Assembly (NCBI RefSeq): GCF_036588685.1
Contig: NC_086375.1
Span: 11,401,916-11,465,915 of the forward strand
DNA: 64,000 nucleotides
Source: Mytilus trossulus
Lineage: Eukaryota; Mollusca; Bivalvia; Mytilida; Mytilidae
Direction of reading: 5' to 3'
Shown: piece after piece, positions 12,701-23,660 of the stretch
Layout: each line of letters opens with the position of its first letter
How positions within the stretch are numbered: the first letter of the stretch is position 1
Translations under genes and position numbers: made by a program
Notes under the pieces: generated by a model
Told to the model about the DNA's origin: nothing
The model's input: the letters and a program-made list of their open reading frames with translations, nothing else
The model's database searches: none

Positions 12701-13126
12701 TTGTTGGGTTGCTGCCCCTGAATTGGTAATTTTAGGGAAATTTTGCTGTTTTTGGTTATTATCTTAAATATTATTATAGATAGAGCTAAACTGTAAATAG
12801 CAATAATGATCAGTCAAATAAGACCTAAAAATAAGTCAACATGAACAATATGGCCAACTGACCCCCTAAGAATTATTGTCCTTTATAGTCAATTTTTTTT
12901 CATTAAAATTTGTAAATTTTTACTAACATTTCTACTGAAACTACTAGACCAAGTTCATTATAGATAGAAATAGTTGTAAGCAGCAAGAATGTTCAGTAAA
13001 GTTAGATGTACAAACACATCACCATCACCAAAACACAATTTTGTCATGAATCCATCGGTGTCCTTTGTTAAATATTCACATAGACCAAGGTGAGCGACAC
13101 AGGCTCTTTAGAGCCTCTAGTTTTAA
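9757..13126 (+). mobile_element. Helitron-like family A, longest copy with nested family B
   Basis: It starts at TCTCATCACTTGGCGTCC without its hairpin, has a GTCCGGCGTCCGTCGTCC microsatellite, then about five 480-500 bp core units, some shortened. It ends intact at GGCTCTTTAGAGCC then TCTAGTTTT near 13126. A family B element interrupts it at 11461-12510. The core repeats the phrase CCAAGATGGCCGCCATGGCT. It is inverted relative to the 4667-6944 copy. Confidence 0.75.
11461..12510 (-). mobile_element. Helitron-like family B, nested in family A
   Basis: The plus-strand left end is GTAAGGGTTCTGCGGAACAC (an imperfect palindrome). The right end has a GACGCCGCCGACGACGACGA microsatellite and the hairpin TCGACTAAAGTCGA followed by CTCGACAAAAA. 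Between them are about four units of 180-190 bp marked AAGCTTCTGTCCAAGTTTGG. It sits inside a family A unit. Comparison with intact units (11000 region) gives the pre-insertion sequence AAAAAATGTGTGG, with no target duplication. Confidence 0.75.
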
Positions 13127-13149
13127 ATGACATTTCGTTTCATTTTGTA

Positions 13150-13570
13150 GGGAGATTATTTGAGCCAAATTTGATAAAACTGTAAATGGTGCAAGTTTTA
13201 AAATTTTGATAAATATACAGCAAAAAATGATGACCATTTGATAAATATGAGTTATTTCTGAATAAAAAATGCATACTTTTTTTTAATGATGCTTATAAAA
13301 TACAGAAATTACAAATTATTTAACAAAAAACAATTTGTGTTTATCTTATAAAACAAAAAGTTATGCCTTTCTTTTGAAAGGAAAAATAAGGCCACAAATC
13401 CGAATTTTGAGCAAATATACAAAATTTTGATCTCATTTAACTCAAAAGGATGCACATGAAGGTATATTTTTTATTATATATTTCATTTAATCAGGCAAAA
13501 AATAGCCTATTTGGAATTTTTCATCAAACTGTAAACATTGGATCAAAACTGTATCGTAGGCCCTTAAGCA
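13150..13570 (+). repeat. Dispersed repeat R6, copy 1
   Basis: This stretch matches 23310-23660 over several hundred bases: GATAAATATGAGTTATTTCTG, CAATTTGTGTTTATCTTATA, AATTTTGAGCAAATATA, AAAAAATAGCCTAT, and the shared end GGATCAAAACTGTATCGTA. No frame and no inverted ends were seen. Confidence 0.65.
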
Positions 13571-13734
13571 AGAATTACGAATCTACAAAAAAGAGGTTGA
13601 AGTAACCATGGTAACTTGAAGATATCAAGGGAATATCAAAAACTCAAAAGTCAAAGAAAAACTGATAATGTCATGGCATATACAATAAACAAGATGTTCA
13701 ATTAATATTTTATAGTGTGTCTTTTTATGTTGTA

Positions 13735-14090
13735 ATGTTACTCTAGCTTCAGGTTAGGGTGAAGTTTGGTGTGTTAAAACATTGAAACCCACTGCATTGG
13801 TATGCAACTGTCCTTAGTCAGGAGCCTGATGTTCAGTGGTTGTTGTTTGTTGATATGGTGCAAAAGTGTTTCTTCTTTTTTTATATAGATTATATCGTTA
13901 GTTTTCCTGTTTGAATTGTTTTACACAAGCAATTTTGGGGCTGAGCCTTTTGTACTTGTTGATCAGTGTGAACCAATTGCAAGACTCTGTGTTGAAGGGC
14001 GTACTTTAACCTATAATTGTTTCTTTTTTACACATTGTGACTTAGATGGAGAGTTGTCTCATTAGCATTCATACCACATCTTATTTCTAT
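13735..14090 (-). repeat. Dispersed repeat R3, distal copy
   Basis: It contains AGTGTGAACCAATTGCAAG, ACTCTGTGTTGAAGG, ACACATTGTGACTTAGATGG and GAGAGTTGTCTCATTAGC, matching 2095-2265 and, at the last landmark, the reversed start of the other R3 copies. The following 14091-15012 holds no recognised gene or repeat. Confidence 0.65.
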
Positions 14091-15012
14091 GAACTCAGGT
14101 ACTTCAGAAGGGTTATCAGGTTCAGCTTCAGATTGTGATGTTAGTGCAAGTACAAGTATTGTGTCAAGTCTCGCAGGAGGATGTCACAATAAAGAAAGAG
14201 TTCTGGATTGTGGCTACCACAATTGAAACATATCAATGGTTATCTATGATATAGCATAATGGTTAACCAATTCATGATGGCCTCCATAAGACTTTTGAAG
14301 GGATGACTTCAGTTTTACCACTTGAAATTCTGTCTATATTTTCCTTGTAAGCAGCGACCCTGCATCAAGAAGATCTTGATAGGATACAGCCTCTAAAATA
14401 TAATATATAAAACTGGGAAATATATACTCCATTGGCAGACCCTACTGGAATGTTACTACATACAACTGAGGAACTACCATCATCCCTTTTGGCTTTTATC
14501 CTAAAAAAAATTCTCAAATGATCTTTTTGGCATCAATTTCTAGAAGTAAGTCATGATATGACTTCACAGTTTCCTATATTTAAGTTGGATTGGATTCATT
14601 TAAGATGTATTTAACATAGTCATAAGCTTCGAAATAATACCAATATTAACTCCTTCTCTACCAGAAAAAAAACATGAATGTGTATGAGCTTTAATATCTG
14701 GTGTACATCTAAAGAATTACAAGTGGGAAGATGATTAGCAAGATAAGGCATACTTCTTAAAATATTCAATTTGTAACTCTGCATTATACTTAAATATAGT
14801 CTTAATCTCATAATTTGACAATAAAAACTACATATCTTCTACCAAACCACAATCTAGACACATTTTATAAGAAGGATGGACTTATACAACACTAGATGTC
14901 CAGAGACTTATTGGTGCTGCATAATTGAAAATGAACAAAACATAAATGTAAAAAAGTAATTTATGAAATAAATAATAAATTGCTGTAATGAGATCTATCC
15001 TCCATTTTCTTG

Positions 15013-18000
15013 TCAAGTTGGTTGTGTAAACATTTTTTTATAAGCAGTCCTTAGTTCTTGATCTTGTTTAGCTATTCCTTCTTTACATAACGTCAGATAT
15101 TTTCTTGTTAATGTATCTGTAAATTAAAGTTAAATATAAATACTTGTTAAAAAATTCAGCTAATGTGGTCATCAACTTTCATGGTAAAAAGGGTTATTTT
15201 AAGTTTACTGACTATGTTAAGTTTGTGAGTGAAAAGGCTGAGTATACACATTAATAAACTCTATAAATAGCTTTTATGACCTACCTGTAGTTCAAATAAA
15301 ATAGATTTATCAAATTGCTTGCTAGCACTGAGGGTAAATATTGTTTTAATTTATCAATGAGAAGTCAATTAAAAATTGCATTGTATAAAGCATTGGTTGT
15401 AGTTGATTCAACTGCAATTCTAGAAAAAGGGAGATAATTTCAATTTTTCAATATGACTTTCACAATGACATCATTGAAATTTTTAGAACAGATGTTAGAT
15501 TCCTGCACCTTGCGAAAGGTATGTTATTATCTTGATAAGTAAAACATCCAGTACTTTGAGAAGATTTTTGTAAAAGAAGATGGACGAGGAAGATAACAGT
15601 CAGACGCCAATTGAAAGCAATTGCCCATGATGGTCCTTTGTGTAAGTTCAGAAAATAATAGCTTTCTACCAAATAAGACCATTTTTTTAATTTTGAAATG
15701 CTTTTCAGTTTTTTATATCAATTACTTTTAGTTTTATGATCTCAAATACAAATTCTCATTTGACACAAAAAAAAAGAATGACTAATTGATACAATTACTC
15801 AACCTACCATTTTGTTTTGATTGCTGTAAATATTCTAAAGCTTCTTCATAATTCTTCAAATGATAACAAGCCACACCTTTCCTATACAAAGCTTTCACAT
15901 TCCCCTTGGATGCCTCTAATACATTGTTACAATGCTCTACTATCTTCTCATAGTTTGGTTCTTCTTGTTGTAACATGCAAGCTGAAAAATATGCAAATTA
16001 TTGAATTAGAATAAAGGTTAAATAATCTGTATTGTGAACCACTATTACAATGCTCAAGGCTAGTAAAATTTTATTGGAACTATTAAGTATTTGCAAAACT
16101 TATGTTTAGACACATTAGAAAAAATATTGGAAAATTGGTCTGCAGGCTAGTACTACATGTAGTTTGATGGATTGAGTGCCAAGTCTTTTCTGCAATCCAT
16201 CATGATGTACATTTGTATATATACCTACAAGTGCAGGATTTTTTGCTGCATTAAAGACCTGTTGGTGACCCTCTGCTGTTTGGTGCCTGTTCTTCTATGG
16301 TCAGGTTGTTGTCTCTTTGACACATTCCTCATTTCCATTCTCAATTTTATAAAGGTTAAAACTATCATTTTATTGATTACTCCTGTGATATTTTGACCTG
16401 TTATTCAATTGTTGTTGGTGGTAAAAACATGTATCTGCCATATATGTTTTTTTAATTTATATTAGAAAGTAGGGTTAATTGAACAGAATTGTACCACATT
16501 TTGTCTTGCCTGGATCTTAGGTTGTAAGTTTATAAATTTTTGTGATGTTTTGTGATGGAAAATGTGTTGCATAAACATGATAAACATGACAAATGAATTC
16601 TCTCATTTTAAATTTTAAAATCACTAATTGTGCATGTTTATTTATATAGAATTTTTAGAATTCACAATAATTTATCCAATATTGTTCAATGTTCAACAAA
16701 TATATACATGTACAATATCTGATTTTGAATGTTTTTCCTTTCAACATGTCCAAAGAGAGCATACATAACAGAAGGGTACAAAATGTATATACAATGTAAC
16801 AGTACCACAAAGAACCTCAACAATATGGTTGAATTAAAACATTAATCTTTAGGGCCTATGATCTTTTTTAAAACAACATTAATTAAGGACTCAAGAGTAT
16901 GATTTTTGGTGTTTTAATGCCACTTTAAAGCACCGCATTTAGGCTATATTCTGGCAGTCAGTTTTTATTGGTGGAGGAAGTCGGAGTGCCCGGCGAAAAC
17001 AATGACCTTCGATAGGAAAACTGAAAATCTTTGTGTCAATTAAGCTTGGAGTTGAGTGTACCCGCGCGAACAGGGGTGGAACTCACAACCTCAGTGTTGA
17101 CTGGCTAGAGATTACAGTAGTAACTACTTCGGCCACTCGGCCACAGAGACACAAAGTATGAGATTTCCTGCAAATTTGTTACTAGATTATACAAAAATTA
17201 GCATATGATTTCCTTTGAATTTATTAATCTGATTGCAAAAATGTATGCTGACATTGCATCATGATAAACTGATATTTTCATTCCCTGCATAAGCAAATCT
17301 TCAGGAGCTCATCCTTAAGCACCTGCCTCACACTATTTTACACACAAAGGTTTTTTTTTTACATTGTTCAAGGCCATCTACATTGAACAGGTCTCTCTTA
17401 CTATTAATGACAAGAAAAATTTAGCGTCTGACAAGAAGTGACAAGAAAACGTAGTACAGGTTTGCGATGGTACAAGATAATTATAATTAGTGCAAAATTT
17501 GTCCCACAGACAACCATACCACATCCTTATTCATACAGTATATAATAAACATTGTACAAAATGTACATGCATGAAGCCTAAACCTGAATCTGGGTCCATT
17601 CGCGCCCATTCATGTTCACACCCACTCATGTTCGCCCCCTTTCACTTTCGCACCCTACATGTTCGCACCCAAAGTCCGTTCGCACCCTACATGTTCGCGC
17701 CCAATTTTAATTGGTTTTGGGTTTGATAACTTTGTATTCAAGTTTTGGCAAGTAGTATTCTTGTAAGTATAATTGTTTTCGTTGTCTCAAAATAAAGTGA
17801 GACAGCATTTTTTATTGTGTTGGATAAATTGATAGACTATAGTGTATTGTTAAAACAAATAATATTCCTTTCTAAATAAAGTGGGATTCTGTCAACGTTT
17901 TATTTTGTGTTGAATAACTCTTCTTCATCACGGTTTGTGTTAGTGTATTGCTAAAACTTTGTTTTATTGACTTGTTTCAAAATGAAGTGAGATTCTGACT

Positions 18001-18675
18001 ACGTATTTTATGTGTGTTGAATACATTTTATCATGTTTTGGTTTTAATAGTGTATTGCTATATTTTATTGTTTCATTGTTTCAGATCTAAGGGACCAAGC
18101 TGTTAAAAACAAACATCAAGATGCGCGACATATCAGAACAGGAGCAATTAAAGGATTTAATTTTAATTAGATTGATTAAACTGGAATTTGAATTTAAATT
18201 GGGCGCGAACGTGTAGAGTGCAAACGGACCTTGGGTGCAAACGTGCGAGGTGCAAACGTGTAGGGTGAGAAAGTATATTGGGCGCGAACGGACCTGATAC
18301 CCCTAAACCCCAAACCAAATGGGAAATTAAGTATTTGAGTGTCAATCAAATGGGGAATTTATGCCAGACTATAGTCTAGGCAATGCTTAATAAAAATTCA
18401 CCTGCTAGATTATTATAACAATCTGCTTTTAATGTATTTGTTCTATCTTTAACTTCTATTGGAATATCTGTACTATCTGCCGACAGACCCATTAGGTTTC
18501 CTATATTCCTATTTTGACCCACTGCTTTCAGTTGAATTATTGCTCTGTGATATTTGCCAATGGCAACTTTATAATTTTTTGCTTTATATTGTTCATTGCC
18601 TTCCTTTTTAAATCTTTCTGCTGCTTCAATTTTGTCTTTGTCGCTGACAAGTTTAGGTTTTTCAGAACTTTCCAT
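15013..18675 (-). CDS. TTC9C: Tetratricopeptide repeat protein 9C-like
   Basis: Three exons on the minus strand: 18402-18675, 15808-15981 and 15013-15116, giving 183 codons (human TTC9C is 171 aa). Donors CAG|GTGAAT and ATG|GTAGGT and acceptors TTTTTCAG and TTTACAG join in phase 1 both times. Residues 16-50 form a first TPR (KKEGNEQYKAKNYKVAIGKY). Residues 84-95 read ADCYNNLAACML, and about 118-149 form another TPR (ALYRKGVACYHLKNYEEAL). The C-terminus (RKYLTLCKEGIAKQDQELR) matches the family's last helix. The start ATG lies 11 bases after an in-frame-neutral AT-rich leader with no better upstream Met. TTC9 proteins are small cytosolic TPR adaptors with no established enzymatic role. Compared with vertebrates the linker before the last helix is shorter. 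The intron-exon order and conserved TPR motifs make the assignment firm. Confidence 0.9.
16180..16345 (+). repeat. Dispersed repeat R7 in TTC9C intron 1
   Basis: The phrases GCCTGTTCTTCTATGGTCAGG, TTGTTGTCTCTTTGACACATTCC and CATTTCCATTCTCAATTTTAT recur in diverged form at 50480-50570 (TTCTATGGTCGATCGGG, TTTGACACATTCCCC). It has no coding value. The remaining sequence from 16346 to 16890 is AT-rich with nothing recognised. Confidence 0.5.
16892..17152 (-). mobile_element. tRNA-headed SINE in TTC9C intron 1
   Basis: On the minus strand the element starts with GTGGCCGAGTGGCC (A-box-like TGGCCGAGTGG) and GGTTGTGAGTTCC (B-box-like), the layout of a tRNA-Leu/Ser-derived RNA polymerase III promoter. 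It continues with CACTCCGACTTCCTCCACC, AATAAAAACTGACTGCCAG and a tail AAAGTGGCATTAAAACACC. That body resembles the conserved central domain of widespread molluscan SINEs; the subfamily was not determined. A tail fragment of the same kind lies near 29335-29378. Confidence 0.75.
17587..18296. mobile_element. Terminal-array TIR element with TTCGCACCC repeats
   Basis: The left end 17590-17710 holds six to seven degenerate copies of a CCCATGTTCGCACC-type motif. The right end 18196-18293 holds about five copies in reverse complement (GGGCGCGAACGG, GGTGCAAACGTG). Outermost ends GGTCCATTCGCGCCC and its near complement form the inverted repeat. The middle contains three diverged units beginning AAATAAAGTGAGA / AAATAAAGTGGGATT / AAATGAAGTGAGATT. 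No transposase frame. It lies wholly in TTC9C intron 1. Confidence 0.7.
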
Positions 18676-19655
18676 TTTTCACGTGTGTGGAAGTAAGCAG
18701 GTAAACAACAATCTTGTTTTTGGTTGTCGTCATCTAAAACTTTTTGTGAATAAGGAAATCAAAGTATATCATATTTTGATAAAACTATTTTAGAATTAAG
18801 GGAGCAATATCAATTTCTTTTATCAATGTGAATATAATTATTTATTGTTTCACTTTAACGACAGGCAAATATGTCCTTTTACCGCAATGTTAAATAATAA
18901 AAAAGGAACAACGATGTACCAAGAGATCGGACCGAAAGACACAACACTAGGCTGGCGGGTATAAGATTTTCAGAAAAAAAATAAACTTTAATTTTTCAAA
19001 ACAAATTTTATTTGTAACCTTTAATAGTTGTTACTTTAACATTTGGTACAAAAGTCGTTCCAAAAAATCAATTTGTGCTGACCACAGGTGACTTTTAAAA
19101 TGTAACGTAAGGGTACCCAAATTGCACCTATTCAGAAAAAATAGCAACGGAAATCTAACAAGATTTTCTATAATAGTTCAACAGAAAAAAGGACATCAAC
19201 AAAAATGTATGCTTCTTTCGAAGGCAGATTGTGAGCGTAAATGAACGCGGTGACCCCATTTTTTTATTTCATTTTTCTATTAAGTATAAGATAAAGACAT
19301 AAGTTCATTTATAGAAAAATATAGAGAAATCCTATATTAAATAAAAAAATCATTTAGACCCGCGAGCCCCCTTACTATTGATTAGATATTATGAAAGGGA
19401 AAACAATCGGTTAAAGAGGCTGGTTAATTGACCGGTTTCATATTGCCAAGAAATGTGACCTTTACATAATTGAAATCAAACATTATTCTTTATAACATGA
19501 CTTCGTAGACTTTGACAATAATTTATAAAATATACTTTTATTTAGAAATTATCTATTATTATTCTAAGGGCTGAAACAAATAACGGTGATATACTTTAAC
19601 AAACTTAAATTTTGATTTCAAAAATCATTTTCATGATTTAGTATAGATTATAATT
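18676..19655. other. TTC9C upstream region, no feature recognised
   Basis: This is the presumptive promoter side of the minus-strand TTC9C gene. No TATA box, CpG-rich block or further coding sequence could be supported. The stretch is AT-rich and without recognisable repeats. Confidence 0.4.
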
Positions 19656-21021
19656 AGGCACTGGCTACGGTTACATGGAAATGTAACAATAATAAAAATA
19701 TTATTGTTGATTTTGTTACATGAAAAACAGCAATGTACGCTAGATTTATTAAAATTAAATCTTCTATAGTTTTGTTGCTTAATTCTTTCATATGTACTAA
19801 ATAATACTTGTTATAATGATAAATAATAAATATCGTATGTTATTATTGTATATATTGTATATAAAATAAATGTCTTTAACTTTTATTATCATTAGTACAT
19901 ATTACTAGCCCCATCGTACATTGCTGTTTTTATGTAACAATAACGCCATGTAACCGTAGCCTCAATAATTATTGTTACATTCGTAATTAATCGGTTCCTT
20001 ACCCAACAATGCATTCCGGCAATTAGTCTCCAATGTAACAATTAAGAAATAATTCATGGAAGCCATAGATTATTGGAAATTTACACATGGCCTGGGCCGT
20101 GATATTCGAATTTTATCCTGAGCGTTAGCGAGGGATAAAATCAACGAATATCACGGCCCAGGCCATGTGTAAATTTCCAATAATCTATGGCTTCCATGAG
20201 TTATTTCGATTCTAATACGACAAATACGATCATTAAAAAAACTGAAGCGAGGGTGGGTAAATCTGTGTGTATGGCTGTTCTTTTTTACTCCCTGTTAGAC
20301 AAAGCTCATCATTTTAATAGATCCGTAGCTTGCACGGATTATTTCGTGAACAACCGCTGAAAAAAAAAATGTTTCATTCTCAAAACCAACAATTGTCATG
20401 TTGATTTATATGTTTTTCCCGTGAGCTACCGTCAAATCGAAAGTTGACATTTCGTAACCAATGAGCCGCCATGTTGACTTGCTGAAATCAGTACATATGC
20501 GAATAATGCAATAGAATAGAAAATCAAACATAACCTACCTTGATAATCAATTTTAATACAATTGTAAACGACATGTCAATAGTTAACGTAACAGAAAACG
20601 TTCAACTCTAGAGTTTTCATTTGTATGACGTCATGTTTTGAAATGACTTAAATGCGCCAAAAACATTAATAGACTTTCGCGGAATTTTATTTAAATTTTA
20701 TTTTGTTGGTTTCTCCGAGCTGTTATGCATTACTTCTTTTTATTATGCATCCGAATAAGAATAAAAGTGATTTTGTCTTTTCTGAATTGCAATTTTTAAA
20801 ACAATTAAATCGACAAAGGGTTTGCAAATAGGTTTCAATACATGTGGATTTACGTGGGAAGTATATTGTAACAGCCATTATTATGTACACCACGGAGTCT
20901 GCGCTAAGTATAGATATATCGAGAATTTTATCACAGTGTTGTTTACAAAGCGAAAGAAGCACGTCATATCAGAATAATATTTTTATTATTGTTACATTTC
21001 CATGTAACCGTAGACAGTGCC
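19656..21021. mobile_element. TIR element containing a palindrome element
   Basis: The left end (19656 on: GGCACTG, then TACGGTTACATGGAAATG, TAACAATAATAAAAATATTATT) recurs as an almost exact reverse complement at 20968-21021, ending CAGTGCC. A sub-element 19663-19961 has its own inverted ends GGCTACGGTTACATGG and CCATGTAACCGTAGCC, with inner blocks AACAGCAATGTAC and GTACATTGCTGTT. The fold-back copy 20046-20207 sits in the interior. No open transposase frame is visible. Confidence 0.65.
20046..20207. repeat. Fold-back palindrome, copy I
   Basis: The left arm 20046-20108 and right arm 20145-20207 (63 bp each) are reverse complements with a single mismatch (GAAATAATTC versus GAAATAACTC). The 36-nt spacer itself folds: TTTTATCC at 20111-20118 and GGATAAAA at 20133-20140 around TGAGCGTTAGCGAG. 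Just outside the right arm is GATTCTAAT, shared with copy II at 59716-59875. Confidence 0.9.
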
Positions 21022-21223
21022 TTATATTTATCACCAGAAAGTACATCATAAGCCTACATTTGTATTTGGCTGACTGATTACTGTTTGTATTTTAAAACAT
21101 GTATTTATTTGTTTATGCAGTATCCACTACAATAAACAAGTCTTCTTATAGAAATATAGAGAAAAAAATGTAGAATTTTTCCACGATACTTGACCAAACT
21201 TTAGTATGTATTTTGAGAATGTA

Positions 21224-21596
21224 GGACAGAAAGTCACAGGACAAAAAGTCACAATTCAGTTTTGAGATTATTTATCTTTAAACAAGAAACCTTTTATTGT
21301 ATTTTTTATTATTTTTCGTGAAGTTTAATATTTGAAGCAACTTTGTGAATAAAATTTTACAATGATATCAATAATTATCAAATCATTGTTATGAAAACAA
21401 AATGTCAAAGTGGCTTATAGCTTCATTTTTTCAATAAATATATCCTTTGCATGATTAAAATTTAATACATTTTCGTTTATCAAGGTTTATGAGCAATTTC
21501 ATTAACTTAAACATGAATATATGTAACGAAAAGAAAGTGTCCTGTGACTTTTTGTCCTATCAAATTTGTGACTTTATGCCCTGTGACTTTTTGTCC
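21224..21596. mobile_element. Terminal-array TIR element with AAAGTCACAGGACA repeats
   Basis: The left end has GGACAGAAAGTCACAGG then ACAAAAAGTCACAA. The right end carries the reverse-complement motif several times (GTGTCCTGTGACTTTTTG, GTGACTTTATGCCCTG, TGACTTTTTGTCC). The AT-rich middle has no frame. The same construction, with different motifs, is seen at 17587-18296 and 22030-22970. Confidence 0.7.
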
Positions 21597-22020
21597 GTTT
21601 ACCGTATTTTGACATGTTTAAAAAATTAACACACTGTTGTATTAATTTGAGTTACCTAGTTAACAAGCTACAGTTTACAGGTTTTAAAAGGTTACACATT
21701 TTGTTTTTATTACACCTATAAGTCCTGATATAGATAATATAGGTAATTTTGATAAAATGCTTTTAGTCTTTCGTGTCCGTCAATTATGCAGCCATGCTGC
21801 TCCATTTGTTAAAAAAAGTCATGATTACTGAGGACGGTGAATCAACAACTACATGATAGATACACATGTATATAATGTTTTGTTCTTTACTGTTTTTTTT
21901 ATGATGTATTGTATTATTTTGTTGATTTATGTATGCCTTCAACCCCATTGGGGTATAAATTACATTATTCAATAAACTACTAGTATAACACATGTATACA
22001 GTGCCACTGTGTTATAGTAG

Positions 22021-22980
22021 TCTCAGATCGGTGCTTTGCTTTTGCGCCAATTGTCATTTCATTTGCGCCAAAAAATCTTTAATTTGCGCCACAAACAATA
22101 ATTCATTTGCGCCAAAATAAAAACTTTCATTTGCGCCAATATTACAGGTAAATAGTATAAAACATATATTAAAAAAAAAGATTTTTGGTAATAAAAGTTT
22201 TTCTTTTCAAAATTAAATATATTCTTTAGAAATCAGTCGACATTGAACCACACAAGTAATGTTAAAACCTTAATGAAACGCAGTTTTGTTATAATAAATA
22301 TAACTTCACGTGATCATAACACCTAATATTAAGCATGAAAGAAAACAGTTCACACTGGAGTTATTCAAAGCATGATACACTATTGTAAAGTTATACGTCT
22401 ACCCTGGCACCAAACTTGTAAGGGACGGCCCTGATGTATTCATGTCTGGAATATTCCTCCTCTCAAGTGCATACATATTGATAAAAAAGATAGTCCATTT
22501 TTCCATGAACTGCAGTCCATTTCAGTTGCTATACTGGTTTGCAAGGTTTCATTTATTTGGGATACCAATAAACGACTTGGTCTCCATTTTTCAGAACGTA
22601 GGATTTGATAATAAACTTAGTGTGGTCATCAAAATATTACACACTTAATTCTCCTGTTGTATTTCTAAACTGAAAATGTCCATCTAGACACCTCGAACAT
22701 GTGAACACTAAATATATAATTAAAAAACTTAGTGGTGACTCTCAGCTTCAGAAATGATTGCTGTATTGAACTCACCCCATTATTCAGAGAAATACTGTAG
22801 AGAGAAACTTTTTAGAGCTATGAATAGTTAACGCTTCTGTTATTGCTTACCTGAATTACCTGTAAAATGGCGCAAATGAAGTTTTTATTTTTTGGCACAA
22901 ATGAAACATAAACCTTGTGGCGCAAATGAAAGATTGTAATTTTTAAAATTGGGCGCAAATGCAATGCGCCCTCTCAGATC
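22021..22980. mobile_element. Terminal-array TIR element with TTTGCGCCA repeats and 9-bp target duplication
   Basis: The direct repeat TCTCAGATC occurs at 22021-22029 and 22972-22980, immediately outside inverted ends GGTGCTTTGCTTTTGCGCC and (reverse complement) GGCGCATTGCATTTGCGCC. Each end carries several CATTTGCGCCA motifs. The 8-9 bp duplication fits hAT- or MULE-type transposition. The 940-bp body lacks a transposase, so it is non-autonomous. A second diverged copy lies at 29379-30038. Confidence 0.8.
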
Positions 22981-23309
22981 ACGCCGAGAAAAAAGCATCA
23001 CAATGTGAATAGAAGGTAATCTAAATGGTCCAATTTTGAAATGGAATGTGAAATTTTCTCCAATAAAAAGCTTTCGCAGAGTATAGCAAAAAACATTAGT
23101 CATTAAACAGTTTATTTTAAAGGTAAACGAAAAACGCTGATTGCGGCGTTTAGACAATTATACACCAGAGTAAAACAGACGTGGATATAAGTGATTATAG
23201 GTCAGAAATGATAAAAAAAACAACAACCCCATACTGTATTGCCACACCGACATGGAAATTTTGAAACAACGATGTGAAAACTAAAAAACTAACTTATAAC
23301 AATACAAAT

Positions 23310-23660
23310 TAAATTTTTATTTTTAATTCATGACAATTTGATAAATATGAGTTATTTCTGAAAAAAATGCACAAATTCTTAGAATACTTATAAAATGCAG
23401 AAATTACAACTTAACAAAAAAACAATTTGTGTTTATCTTATAAAACAAAAAAGTTATATCTTTCTTTCGAACAGGAAAATACGGCCACATATGTGAATTT
23501 TGAGCAAATATATAAACTGATTTCGAACTAATTAACTAAAAAAGTAGCAAATGAAGATACATTTTTTATTACATATTTGACTTAATCAGGTAAAAAATAG
23601 CCTATATGGAAATTTTCATCAACTTGTTAATACGGGATCAAAACTGTATCGTAACACGGA
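23310..23660 (+). repeat. Dispersed repeat R6, copy 2
   Basis: Homologous to 13150-13570 with the same landmark order and the same end (GGATCAAAACTGTATCGTAAC). The remaining sequence to the eIF3k start (23661-24652) shows a short GC-rich phrase (GAGGGGGCCGCCCCC near 23715) but no gene. Confidence 0.65.
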
